A stretch of 13,939 nt of DNA, from positions 1 to 13,939 of the forward strand of contig CALKWP010000175.1 in NCBI GenBank assembly GCA_938004075.1. The letters are read 5' to 3'. Below are positions 1 to 7,314 of the stretch, in pieces. Below the pieces are notes generated by a model that did no database searches, was not told where the DNA came from, and saw only the letters and a list, made by a program, of their open reading frames with translations. This DNA comes from an uncultured Methanomassiliicoccales archaeon (GTDB taxonomy: Archaea; Thermoplasmatota; Thermoplasmata; SG8-5). Every line of letters starts with the position of its first letter. The first letter of the stretch is position 1. The position numbers and the translations under genes were made by a program.

Positions 1-3000
1 AATCTCCGCGCTCAGACGGAACCAAGCCAAGACACCACCCGTTGCCCTGTCAAACGCCTCGGCTTCGGAGCTTCCGCTGTAGTGGCTCTGCTTCTTCTCC
101 AGCTCCTCTCTGACTTTCTTTGGGGCCAAGTCGATGAGTACAAGTTGCCTGCCCAGCAACGCAGCCTCAAGCGCATACGCCCTCAGTGGCGTAGTCCTGT
201 CCAAGGCGTGCCGCTCCGCCAGCTCTGTGGGTGGATGCTCGGGCAGGTAGCGGCGTATGACGTTTGCCCATGTCGCATCATCACGAGGCAGAACTCGTAG
301 CGCTTGTAGAACAGCGGACGTGACACCATTGAGCACGCTCCATTTGGCTGTTGTTCCATCCCGGTCATGTAGTTGAATTCGGCGGGAGCTCAATGCACGC
401 ATGAGCGTCTCCAGCGGCTTGGCTGGCAGAGAGTGACCGCCTTCGCACGCCTCGGCTGCCAGGCCCAGCATTAGCCAGACATCTCGCGCGCCGTGTTCCG
501 CCAACAGGTCAAGAAGCTCGTATCGACCAAGGTCCACGAGCCGACGCGCTAAAATGCCACCGACGGCCATCGATAGATACCTTGGCCTCCACCCTTTGAG
601 AAATCTAACAGCGTCCTTCGGTCCTTCCGCCAGCAGCTTGGCCATCGCCAGTTCGGCCATATCGCTAGTTTCGACGCGCTCGTTTGCATTCTCGCGCTCT
701 TCATGCGGCATGCGTGCCCACGAATACAGCCAATCTATCGCCATCCTCAAGCGACTTCGCGCTTCGGCAAGGAATTCCGCACGCCCCGCTAGCAAGCCGG
801 CTTCATAGGCGTGATGAGCTCCTTTCCAGTTTCCTCCGAATGCTCGCCGAGACACGAGTTCGTCGATGCGGTCTGGAGAAAGAAGCGCAGACGCTATGTC
901 GGTGTTCCCTTGTATCAGTTCATTCTGGCGCTCGACGCCGGCGAGTTCACCGGCCAACTTGAGCGCTAGCTTTGCCGCCGAAACGTATCGTTTCTCTTGC
1001 AGACAAGCTTTTAGCGCGAAGGTCAGGCGCTGCACCTCTACATCGCGACGTTCGAGCGGGTTAGCCGTGGGTAGACCTTCAGTAGAAAGGGCTAGGTCGA
1101 CCAGCTCATCCATTCGCCCCGCTGCCAGCAGCAGTTGAGGAATCGTTGATGCGACATAGGAGCTGGAGGCGGTTAGGGGCTTCAATCGGTCCAAGAATGT
1201 CGCCAGCATTGCCCGGTCTGGCTGAAAGGTTTCGCGGAACCAGGTCTCTGAAGGCTCATCCAGGAAGTGAAGGCTGCCACCTTTGACCAGCAGCGGTCGT
1301 CCCAAGTCATAAGCGAAGCTTCTTACCGCACTTTCAGTAGTTCCTGAAATTTCAGCAAGCACCGCGATTGGAACGAGCGGCCGTAGCACGGCTAAGCCTT
1401 GGCAGATTAGGTCAATCTGCTCTGCTTCAACATGTCCCTCTCGAAACTTCAGCTTTTCGACTGCGCGCGCTAGCAGTTCGGAGATAGCCCGCTCAACTGT
1501 AGAGGGTGACGGTCCGAGCGCCTTCAACATGTCTTCCAATGGCAGCTTGCGGCTCAGTGCTAGCGCCTGAACTCGCGGGTTAGAACTGCTTAGAAAGTCG
1601 AAATCAGCTACGTCGCTTTCAGTCGCCTCCGGAAAGAATTTCCTGATATGTCTGGCTGTCTCCGCATGGCTGAACGGGCGAAGTTCAATGTGCGTCGCCT
1701 CAGGCGGTGCTCGCAGATAGTCTCGCCGATGGGTTCGACAACTGAAAACAAGCTTCACACCGTCCGGCATCGCCGTGCGAATGAGGTCTGGTACGAAGGC
1801 AGCATCATTGAATTCCGTGGCTGCCATGACGGCGTTGTCCGCTGCGTCGATTATCAAATAGAGATTGGCTCCGGGAGTTTTGGCCCGGAGCAGACCGACG
1901 GCCTGGCTCAGTCTTGTCACAAATGCGCGCATGTACTGCTTGCTATCCGTCCCGCGAATTGGAATTAAGGGATGGCACAGCCCCAGAGCAGCAAGTTGGT
2001 TTGCAATCTGCGGAAGTGCATCCTTTTGCCGGTGCCGGAAGTGTTGGGCGCTTCTGTACAGCCCGTCGCCAAAGCAGTCGTAGAGCACCGCAACGGAACC
2101 TTCGGGGACAGACCTGGATAGTTGCCACGCGAGAATGGACTTTCCAACGCCACCTTCCGCATGCAGGACGACGGGTTGGGTCGCTGACTCCAGAATTGTG
2201 CGAATCTCTCGCTCCTGCTCCCGTGGAAGTGCGCCGTGGACAGGCTCAGCAATCAGGCACTTTGCAGGCCATAGGTCTGCCTCATCAGTTTCGAGCGCAC
2301 GCAGCACATCAAGGCGACGGATGGATGGGTTCGAAGCGTGCTCAGAGGTAGCCTTCTTCGTCACCAGTTCCTTGAGCTGGAGTGGCGCGTCCGAATCAGC
2401 TTCGGCCAGGAATGTTCTAACGTCTTTGAACAGTAGGTTTCGCTGGTTCCAGAGGTCGGGTTCGCCCCCTTCAACGGAGAAGAGTTTGAAGAAGTTTGCA
2501 CTCTCGCTACCGAGCTTCTTCACATACCCACGCAGCGTCTTCCCGACCGACGTATGTCTCGCGGTGGTCCCGGCTGCAAGGTCCTCAAGCGTGTCAATCA
2601 CCTTCTGGTCGATGGGGCGGTTGGTCGTGAAGGTGAAGCGCAACTTGTCCTTGAGTTCGTCCCAGGTGAACTCCTTGCGCAGTTCCGTAAATCGTTCAGA
2701 AAATCCATTGAGCGTCTTGTTCAGGCCGCTGGCTGTCCAGGGCTTTTGCGCATGCTTCGTGGAGTGCTTCAACTGCACATAGCGAACGAGCCGTGCATCC
2801 TTCAGCGTCTCGCTGCCGAAGTAAAATCCGACATCAATGAGTTCATCGCCTTCGTTAGCCGAGCCGGGGCCTTCGGCGGCCGATGCGCCTTCAATGGAAA
2901 TAGCGACCAAGTCGCTCGCGCCAGGCAATAGCGAGAGGCAGTGACGCGCGGCCCAGTGATAGTGGAACTGGTCGCCATCTCTGCTCGCTCGCACCAAGTC

Positions 3001-3045
3001 AGATTCGGTTGTCGTGGCGCCAGAGGTAGTAGTTTTCAAATTCAT
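1..3045 (-). CDS. Avs-like STAND NTPase with N-terminal nuclease-like domain (partial, C-terminus outside window)
   Basis: This frame is open from an ATG at 3045 to the left edge of the window: 1015 codons, no stop, so the C-terminus is missing. Residues 25-120 look like a PD-(D/E)xK/Cap4-type nuclease, with acidic residues E68 and D71 followed by Q91-L-K93 in a YVQLKHST segment. The NTPase core has a Walker A motif EGGVGKS (297-303), a Walker B strand LYLIID (395-400), a sensor-like LVFSCR (432-437) and an SNPR stretch typical of STAND proteins. Beyond about residue 550 the sequence is leucine/alanine-rich and helical, as expected of a repeat sensor. Avs (AVAST) proteins with this order recognise phage proteins, oligomerise and cut DNA; that role is inferred here. 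No strong Shine-Dalgarno precedes the ATG, and the frame stays open about 110 bases further upstream without a better start. It could instead belong to another nuclease-STAND family. Confidence 0.75.
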   Translation of the reverse strand, partial: MNLKTTTSGATTTESDLVRASRDGDQFHYHWAARHCLSLLPGASDLVAISIEGASAAEGPGSANEGDELIDVGFYFGSETLKDARLVRYVQLKHSTKHAQKPWTASGLNKTLNGFSERFTELRKEFTWDELKDKLRFTFTTNRPIDQKVIDTLEDLAAGTTARHTSVGKTLRGYVKKLGSESANFFKLFSVEGGEPDLWNQRNLLFKDVRTFLAEADSDAPLQLKELVTKKATSEHASNPSIRRLDVLRALETDEADLWPAKCLIAEPVHGALPREQEREIRTILESATQPVVLHAEGGVGKSILAWQLSRSVPEGSVAVLYDCFGDGLYRSAQHFRHRQKDALPQIANQLAALGLCHPLIPIRGTDSKQYMRAFVTRLSQAVGLLRAKTPGANLYLIIDAADNAVMAATEFNDAAFVPDLIRTAMPDGVKLVFSCRTHRRDYLRAPPEATHIELRPFSHAETARHIRKFFPEATESDVADFDFLSSSNPRVQALALSRKLPLEDMLKALGPSPSTVERAISELLARAVEKLKFREGHVEAEQIDLICQGLAVLRPLVPIAVLAEISGTTESAVRSFAYDLGRPLLVKGGSLHFLDEPSETWFRETFQPDRAMLATFLDRLKPLTASSSYVASTIPQLLLAAGRMDELVDLALSTEGLPTANPLERRDVEVQRLTFALKACLQEKRYVSAAKLALKLAGELAGVERQNELIQGNTDIASALLSPDRIDELVSRRAFGGNWKGAHHAYEAGLLAGRAEFLAEARSRLRMAIDWLYSWARMPHEERENANERVETSDMAELAMAKLLAEGPKDAVRFLKGWRPRYLSMAVGGILARRLVDLGRYELLDLLAEHGARDVWLMLGLAAEACEGGHSLPAKPLETLMRALSSRRIQLHDRDGTTAKWSVLNGVTSAVLQALRVLPRDDATWANVIRRYLPEHPPTELAERHALDRTTPLRAYALEAALLGRQLVLIDLAPKKVREELEKKQSHYSGSSEAEAFDRATGGVLAWFRLSAEI

Positions 3046-3152
3046 TAGGATAGAGAGATTGCCTTTGAAGCATCGCGACGGCGTGCTTACCCCTTCCAAC
3101 TGTTTGGTCGGGCCATTTATTTGTGCATCCGCTAGATTTTTTCAAAAGGGAT

Positions 3153-3163
3153 TCACAATGTGA
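3153..3163. promoter_or_regulatory. TCACA-A-TGTGA palindrome upstream of the STAND NTPase gene
   Basis: A perfect 5-bp inverted repeat around a single base lies about 110 bases before the minus-strand start at 3045. Its place suggests an operator for the defence gene, but no regulator is encoded next to it and a palindrome this short can occur by chance. Confidence 0.25.
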
Positions 3164-3321
3164 GCCAGCTCTGCTTTGCGCCAACTACAGCGATAGCTTC
3201 CGCCAAGTCTGACATGGCTCGCACTCTGTTGATGTCATTCTGAATGTTGGCTGATGATTTATTTACACAATGTCATATTGCCACTCTAGAAGCAACGAAG
3301 GTAGTCCTTCTACAAGAGGTA

Positions 3322-3510
3322 CCCGAACCAATTCGGGCGAGTTCAACGCGCGATAGCCTCTGGCCCCCTAGGGAATAGCCAATCCCCAAGGAATCCAAGG
3401 CTGCTATTACCTAGCCCCTGGCTCTGACACGGAAACCGGCCCTTGGGCCGGTGACAATAGCGTACGAACAGCGACACGCCAGCCGACCATCGGAAGGCCG
3501 GCGGGGCGTG
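3322..3510. repeat. Cluster of inverted repeats in a non-coding stretch
   Basis: Several hairpin-capable repeats follow one another. CCCGAA/TTCGGG lies at 3322-3337 with a 4-base loop. CTAGGGAATAGC at 3368-3379 pairs with GCTATTACCTAG at 3403-3414 (11 of 12). ACCGGCCC/GGGCCGGT lies at 3435-3452 with a 2-base loop. CACGCC at 3475-3480 pairs with GGCGTG at 3505-3510. TAGCCTCTGGC near 3354 recurs with one change near 3412. No convincing coding frame covers them. This could be part of the replication origin (a single-strand initiation site), a transfer origin or a structured RNA; the sequence does not decide between these. Confidence 0.5.
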
Positions 3511-3559
3511 ATAGCAACACTTTGGCGAGGCGAGGACGAGTCGCACTTGCCACCGTAGG

Positions 3560-3581
3560 AAAAAAGGAGCCTTTCGCTCCT
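3560..3581 (-). terminator. Intrinsic terminator on the minus strand
   Basis: On the minus strand the order is AGGAGC, a GAAAG loop, GCTCCT, then a run of T: a compact 6-bp stem followed by a U-tract. The plus strand has no T-run after the stem, so the signal is directional. No annotated minus-strand gene lies just upstream of it (3582-3900), so it may end a short antisense or regulatory RNA made from the rep leader. Confidence 0.6.
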
Positions 3582-3589
3582 ATCGCCTA

Positions 3590-3900
3590 GTGCTTACTCC
3601 TGTCTATCTATCATTACTAAATTACTAGTGGCCCGATAAAACAGTGCAAATCCATTGCAGCACAATGCACTAGCGAATATTTGAATAGCCTTATTTACAC
3701 GCTAACTTACACGCATCCGTGGCGCGATTACACACGCAGGCCTGACTGGTATCCCGTCTGTTAGGTATCTCACTTCCGACCTTACTTACACGCCCGCAAC
3801 CCTTGACTGGCCTGGGGTGTGGGTTTTCACTCTTTGCGTTATCGGTACGCGTTACATGCGGGTGCTATACGGGGTATCTGACAATTTCCAGGAGACAGCA
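3590..3900 (+). other. oriV: Probable iteron-type replication origin and rep leader
   Basis: This gene-free stretch directly precedes the RHH/rep pair. It holds repeated TTACACGC motifs, A/T-rich segments around 3675-3697 and an AGTGCA...TGCACT inverted repeat near 3641-3672. The 10-mer TTATTTACAC at 3691-3700 also occurs at 3259-3268. Initiators of the TrfA type bind iterons next to their gene, which supports an origin here. No canonical DnaA box is obvious. A TTGACT at 3803-3808 resembles a -35 element, but no good -10 follows at normal spacing, so the rep promoter is unassigned. Confidence 0.5.
3695..3793 (+). repeat. Iteron-like TTACACGC repeats
   Basis: Exact TTACACGC occurs at 3695-3702, 3707-3714 and 3786-3793. 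A variant TTACACACGC lies at 3728-3737, and a weaker TTACATGC near 3852-3859. The first two are 12 bases apart; later spacings are irregular, so this is a loose array. All copies have the same orientation, as expected for initiator binding sites. Purely chance recurrence of three exact 8-mers within 100 bases is unlikely. Confidence 0.55.
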
Positions 3901-4111
3901 GATGCCCCGCCCGAAAGCTTCAGAACCATCCACTAACTTTACTCTCGCCCTACCGGTTTCCTTGCGTGATTTATTTGCAGTGCGAGCTGCGCAGCACGGG
4001 GAAATCCCAACGCTTCTGCTCCGCAAGCTTATCCGCGAGTGGATACGACGACATCCGACGCCTGTCGATGTGCCGACATCTTCTGCTGCGGAGGTATTGG
4101 ATGGCATCTAA
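3901..4111 (+). CDS. Small ribbon-helix-helix-like protein, probable copy-control/accessory replication protein
   Basis: This encodes 69 residues. The ATG at 3901 is preceded by a good Shine-Dalgarno (AGGAG, 3890-3894); the same frame is open further upstream, but the ribosome site favours this start. After a short basic N-terminus, residues 12-50 fit a ribbon-helix-helix fold: a strand (FTLALP), a helix (SLRDLFAVRAAQHG) and a second helix (TLLLRKLIREWIRRH). Such proteins bind operators as dimers and often control copy number or rep transcription. The gene overlaps the replication initiator by 11 bases and carries that gene's ribosome-binding site inside its last codons, so the two are translationally coupled. 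The fold is judged by eye. Alternative roles are an antitoxin-like regulator or a mobilisation accessory protein, but no toxin or relaxase gene is adjacent. Confidence 0.65.
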
Positions 4112-5219
4112 CGCGATGATGTTGGTCAACACTTCGTGTCTGCCATATGGACTCGGAGAAGCCTATAGCGTTTTGCCGACAGTGATTACTCGGATAGCCT
4201 TCTTTGTAGCGAAGAGTTACCGAAAATATCGCCCCGTCTTTACGAAGCCTGAACTTATCGGCACGGTGGGCTCAACAGAGGTTTACCAAACGGTTGGTGA
4301 GCGTTTGGATGAAACAGACTGCGATGTTTACCTAGAGCTTGTTCGACGTGCCTGCGCTTTATCAAATAACGGCGATGGGATGTTGAAACTCTCGTTCGAT
4401 GCGAATGAGTTTCTTCGTGCCATTAACAAGGAGCGCGGGACAAACAATCTTAAAGGCTTGAATGCAGCCATCCGCCGACTCAAGCGGGCATCATTCCTTT
4501 TTAAATTGCCAAGCCTGCGTGACTATGAGACGAGCCTTGTTGCCAGCATTGAAAGCGATGAAACGACATTAAAAGCTCGGCGCTATTACACCCTGACACT
4601 TGATGGCCGGATGGCGAAAGTCTTTGAGGTGGCGCACTTTACGATGCTGGATTTGGGTATCCGCAAATTACTCGGTAGTGACTATGTCGCCAAAAAACTC
4701 TACTCGTTCTACGCCTCGCATACCGAGACGCGGCTGATTGCGCTCACTACGGCACGTCGCTTTCTCGGCCGCCAGGACGAGACGGATAGGGTCTTTGTAC
4801 GCGATGTGCTAAAGCCAGCTCTCGAGAGGCTGCGGGATGCAACCGGCTGGCATGTCGCTCAATACAATGACAAGCGAGGTGGGATTGAACTCTACTTCAC
4901 TCACGCAGACAAATTGGCGGCCGACAAGCGTGTTAAGGAACGCCAAGCCTCTGGGAATTCCGATAAGGCCCGCAAACCGGCAAGTTCCACACGCACCAAG
5001 CCTCTACGAGAGCGGGTTCTCAGCGCATCGCCAGTCTCTATCGAACTCGAGTCTTGGATGCGCGAACAGGCTACAGCTCGCCTTGATGAAATCGCAACGG
5101 CCTTCAATGTCTTTGAGCGAGGTATGTCACGAGATGACCTCGAAAATGCAATGCGCGACCTTTACCTGTCGGGCACCACACTAGCTGTCTTGAAAACGAT
5201 TGAACCCGATGACATATAG
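4101..5219 (+). CDS. TrfA-like plasmid replication initiator protein
   Basis: This encodes 372 residues. The start chosen is the ATG at 4101, seven bases after GGAGG and inside the end of the RHH gene. The centre (about 55-270) resembles TrfA-family initiators. The signature GERLDETDCDVYLELVRR (66-83) is followed by winged-helix-like segments: the NLKGLNAAIRRLKRASFLFKL region (116-136), then YYTLTLDGRMAKVF (162-175). A second domain runs through RKLLGSDYVAKKLYSFYASH (188-207). A basic, polar linker (270-310) leads to a helical C-terminus. Initiators of this kind bind iterons, open the origin and recruit helicase; repeats of the expected sort lie upstream at 3695-3793. The gene is convergent with umuC, six bases from its stop codon. 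Family assignment rests on motif recognition, so a neighbouring Rep family is possible. Its presence beside an integrase implies an integrated plasmid or a replicating integrative element. Confidence 0.75.
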   Translation: MASNAMMLVNTSCLPYGLGEAYSVLPTVITRIAFFVAKSYRKYRPVFTKPELIGTVGSTEVYQTVGERLDETDCDVYLELVRRACALSNNGDGMLKLSFDANEFLRAINKERGTNNLKGLNAAIRRLKRASFLFKLPSLRDYETSLVASIESDETTLKARRYYTLTLDGRMAKVFEVAHFTMLDLGIRKLLGSDYVAKKLYSFYASHTETRLIALTTARRFLGRQDETDRVFVRDVLKPALERLRDATGWHVAQYNDKRGGIELYFTHADKLAADKRVKERQASGNSDKARKPASSTRTKPLRERVLSASPVSIELESWMREQATARLDEIATAFNVFERGMSRDDLENAMRDLYLSGTTLAVLKTIEPDDI

Positions 5220-5225
5220 TTTTAC

Positions 5226-6518
5226 TCACCGCGCCAGAACCACAGCTAGGCAATCCCACTCCGTTGTGTAGCGTGGCGACAGATTTCCGCGACGCATTTG
5301 CCAAACCTTTTCAACACCTTCGGCAGCAAGGCGCAGGGTGCCACGGCCATATTTCCCATTGATGCCGTCGAGTACGTCCATCAGCTTATGGGAGCGTACA
5401 TCTTCTGCTCCGCCTGAGGCGAACAGCGAGAACTGCTGGTTGGTGGCCGGCATGATGTTCATCAGCGTAATACCTGCCTTGTGATAGCCATAGCCTGGCC
5501 GATAAATGCGACGAAGCATGCGCAGCGCCCACCGTATCAGCACGCGGGTATCAGCGCTGGCTTCGGGCAGTGGCAGCGTAACGGCTCGTTGGTATTGCGG
5601 CACCTCGGGCTTGAATACGTTCGTACGGATATAGACCTGTACAGCACCAGCCAGTGAATGCTGGGTGCGCAGTTTCTCGGCTGCTTTGGTGACGTAACTG
5701 GCGACAGCCTCTTCCAGTTCCGGCAAGTCATAGACCAGTTGCCCAAATGAGCGGCTGGACATGATTTGCTGCTTCTCCGGCACCACTTCCTGCAAGTCCA
5801 GGCAGGATACGCCCCGTAGTTCGCGCACCGTTCGTTCAACAACGACCGAGAAGGAGGTTCGCATCAACTCCGCATCCGCATCCCGTAGTTGCCGGACGGT
5901 ACGAATGCCCATCGCTTCAAGGCGGGCATTAATCTTCCGGCCAATGCCCCACACCTCGCCGACGTCGATGCGCTCGAATAAGGCATTGAGTTCGTCTTGC
6001 GACATCGTAGTGAAGTCGCACAACCCATTGGCACCGGCCAGATTCTTCTTGGCTGCATGATTGGCAAGCTTCGCCAAAGTCTTGCTTGGCCCAATGCCAA
6101 CACAGACAGCAAGGCCCAGCCAGTCAGCCACCCGTTGACGAATCTCGGCGCCGTAGGCCATCAATCCGCCTGGGCGCCCTTCAAAGCCGGAGAGCTCCAG
6201 AAAGCTCTCATCAATGCTGTAAACCTCGATGTTCGGTGTAAAGCCGGATAGCACTTCGACACAGCGATTGCTGAGGTCAGCATAGAGCGCGTAGTTGGAA
6301 CTGAAGGCAACAATGCCGTGGCGCTTGGCCTCCTGCTGGATTTTGAACCAGGGGACGCCCATGGGGATGCCCAGTGCCTTGACCTCGGCAGAGCGGGCGA
6401 TGACACAGCCATCGTTGTTCGACAGCACAACGACTGGTCGGTCTTTCAGCTTGGGGTCAAAAAGCTTTTCGCAACTCACGTAGAAGTTGTTGCAGTCCAC
6501 CAAGGCGAAGACGGGCAC
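5226..6518 (-). CDS. umuC: DNA polymerase V catalytic subunit UmuC (Y-family; MucB/RulB-like)
   Basis: This encodes 430 residues, close to the usual 420-430. It starts with GTG at 6518, one base after the UmuD stop codon. The Y-family catalytic acids are present: D8 in FALVDCNNFYVSCE, and D103/E104 in SIDESFLEL. The HhH region (VGEVWGIGRKINARLEAMGI, 187-206) and the little-finger domain follow. QFSLF at 362-366 matches the beta-clamp-binding consensus. The enzyme copies past DNA lesions when bound to processed UmuD and RecA, at the cost of mutations. It is the last gene of a LexA-controlled operon with UmuD and a zinc-ribbon protein. Plasmid-borne versions are known as MucAB, ImpAB and RulAB; which of these is closest cannot be told without alignment. 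No truncation or insertion is visible, although rulB genes are common insertion targets. Confidence 0.95.
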   Translation of the reverse strand: MPVFALVDCNNFYVSCEKLFDPKLKDRPVVVLSNNDGCVIARSAEVKALGIPMGVPWFKIQQEAKRHGIVAFSSNYALYADLSNRCVEVLSGFTPNIEVYSIDESFLELSGFEGRPGGLMAYGAEIRQRVADWLGLAVCVGIGPSKTLAKLANHAAKKNLAGANGLCDFTTMSQDELNALFERIDVGEVWGIGRKINARLEAMGIRTVRQLRDADAELMRTSFSVVVERTVRELRGVSCLDLQEVVPEKQQIMSSRSFGQLVYDLPELEEAVASYVTKAAEKLRTQHSLAGAVQVYIRTNVFKPEVPQYQRAVTLPLPEASADTRVLIRWALRMLRRIYRPGYGYHKAGITLMNIMPATNQQFSLFASGGAEDVRSHKLMDVLDGINGKYGRGTLRLAAEGVEKVWQMRRGNLSPRYTTEWDCLAVVLAR

Positions 6519-6519
6519 A

Positions 6520-6972
6520 TCACGCTCCGAAGCGTTTGAACTTACCGACGACGACGCCCCAGATGTGCAGCTCCATGCCTTCCTGAATCTCGAGGGGCGG
6601 GTAGCAGGGGTTTTCTGCCATCAGGGCGACACGGCCCGCACGGTGATGCAGACGCTTCACCAAGCGCTGGCCATCAATAAAGGCGATAACGATGTGGCCA
6701 TGACGGGCGCGCACGCTCTTATCGACAACCAGGATGTCGCCATCGTGTATCTCGGCCCCTTCCATCGACTCGCCCTGTACCGGGAAGAAGAAGGTGCTGA
6801 CGGGGTTCCTGACCAAGTATTCGTTGATGTCCAGTCGCGACTCTTCGTAGTCAGCGGCCGGAGACGGAAAGCCGGCGGAGACCTTGACCGTATCAAGTGG
6901 TAGCGAAAGCCTTGGCGCAGGAATAAGCGGGATGAAAACTCCTGGTCCTAAGATGTCCATCGGCTCAAACAT
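6520..6972 (-). CDS. umuD: DNA polymerase V autoproteolytic subunit UmuD (MucA/RulA-like)
   Basis: With the ATG at 6972 the protein has 150 residues. An in-frame ATG at 7011 would add 13. I prefer 6972 because GAGG lies nine bases upstream and because the start then overlaps the end of the zinc-ribbon gene (ATGTTTGA), a usual coupling arrangement. The LexA/UmuD peptidase S24 signatures are clear: cleavage site Ala33-Gly34 in KVSAGFPSPAADY, nucleophile Ser69 in VQGESMEGA, and general-base Lys106 in GQRLVKRL. RecA filaments trigger self-cleavage and the product activates UmuC. UmuC follows after a one-base gap. The Ala-Gly cleavage pair resembles plasmid MucA more than chromosomal E. coli UmuD, which has Cys-Gly. 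Confidence 0.93.
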   Translation of the reverse strand: MFEPMDILGPGVFIPLIPAPRLSLPLDTVKVSAGFPSPAADYEESRLDINEYLVRNPVSTFFFPVQGESMEGAEIHDGDILVVDKSVRARHGHIVIAFIDGQRLVKRLHHRAGRVALMAENPCYPPLEIQEGMELHIWGVVVGKFKRFGA

Positions 6973-7141
6973 GAACTGGGACCTCGGCGGGTTGTTCGAT
7001 GGTGTGCTCATCGACCGGTTCGGTCACTAAGACCATCGAACACTCTGGGCAGACAAGGCTAAGATGCCCGTCAATAGCGGCTTGCTCAAGTTCAGCGCTG
7101 GAAAGCGGACTGTGGCAGCCAGGGCAGACAATGCGAATCAT
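6965..7141 (-). CDS. 58-residue zinc-ribbon protein, first gene of the SOS umu operon
   Basis: This short frame has an ATG at 7141, preceded by AGGAG (7152-7148) six bases away, and it lies just downstream of the LexA box. It encodes 58 residues with two CxxC knuckles: CPGC at 6-9 and CPEC at 31-34. The spacing and hydrophobic pattern fit a zinc ribbon with an acidic tail. Its end overlaps the umuD start (ATGTTTGA), so it is probably translated with umuD. I do not recognise the family. By position it parallels ImpC, the small LexA-regulated gene ahead of impAB on plasmid TP110, but ImpC is a different protein. A role in regulating or loading polymerase V is a guess from context. It could also serve mainly as a translational leader. 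Confidence 0.7.
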   Translation of the reverse strand: MIRIVCPGCHSPLSSAELEQAAIDGHLSLVCPECSMVLVTEPVDEHTIEQPAEVPVHV

Positions 7142-7162
7142 GGCGCGCTCCTACTGTTAATA

Positions 7163-7178
7163 CTGTAATTTTATACAG
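7163..7178 (-). promoter_or_regulatory. LexA (SOS) box of the zinc ribbon-umuD-umuC operon
   Basis: CTGT-AATTTTAT-ACAG matches the gammaproteobacterial LexA consensus CTGT-N8-ACAG perfectly, with flanking TA and CA close to the 20-base ideal. It lies 22 bases before the start of the first operon gene, with TATAAA inside it on the minus strand, so bound LexA would block initiation. Extra CTGT/ACAG half-sites flank it at 7154-7157 and 7182-7185. Confidence 0.9.
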
Positions 7179-7314
7179 CAAACAGCAAGGGGCAATACTG
7201 TATGCCAATCGCGTGTTCAGGTAGCGTTCAACATTCCGATACTCGAAGTAGAGATTTTCTGTGCCAATTCTCTGCGGACAACCTTGTTGGCCAACAACCA
7301 CATCAATCACTCCT

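Noticed and set aside
2135..2782. Plus-strand open frame of about 215 codons
   Set aside because: It is antisense to the large NTPase gene, whose minus-strand frame has clear motifs; the plus-strand product is Ser/Arg-rich with no recognisable fold.
2999..3184. Minus-strand 61-codon frame across the NTPase gene start
   Set aside because: It is in a different frame from the NTPase and overlaps its N-terminus; it shows no domain-like pattern, so it is treated as a chance frame.
3343..3546. Minus-strand 67-codon frame in the hairpin region
   Set aside because: It coincides with the inverted-repeat cluster and lacks a ribosome site and any recognisable motif.
3695..3793. CRISPR array
   Set aside because: The repeats are only 8 bases with irregular spacing and no spacers of constant length; iterons fit better. 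No CRISPR-like array is seen anywhere in the window.
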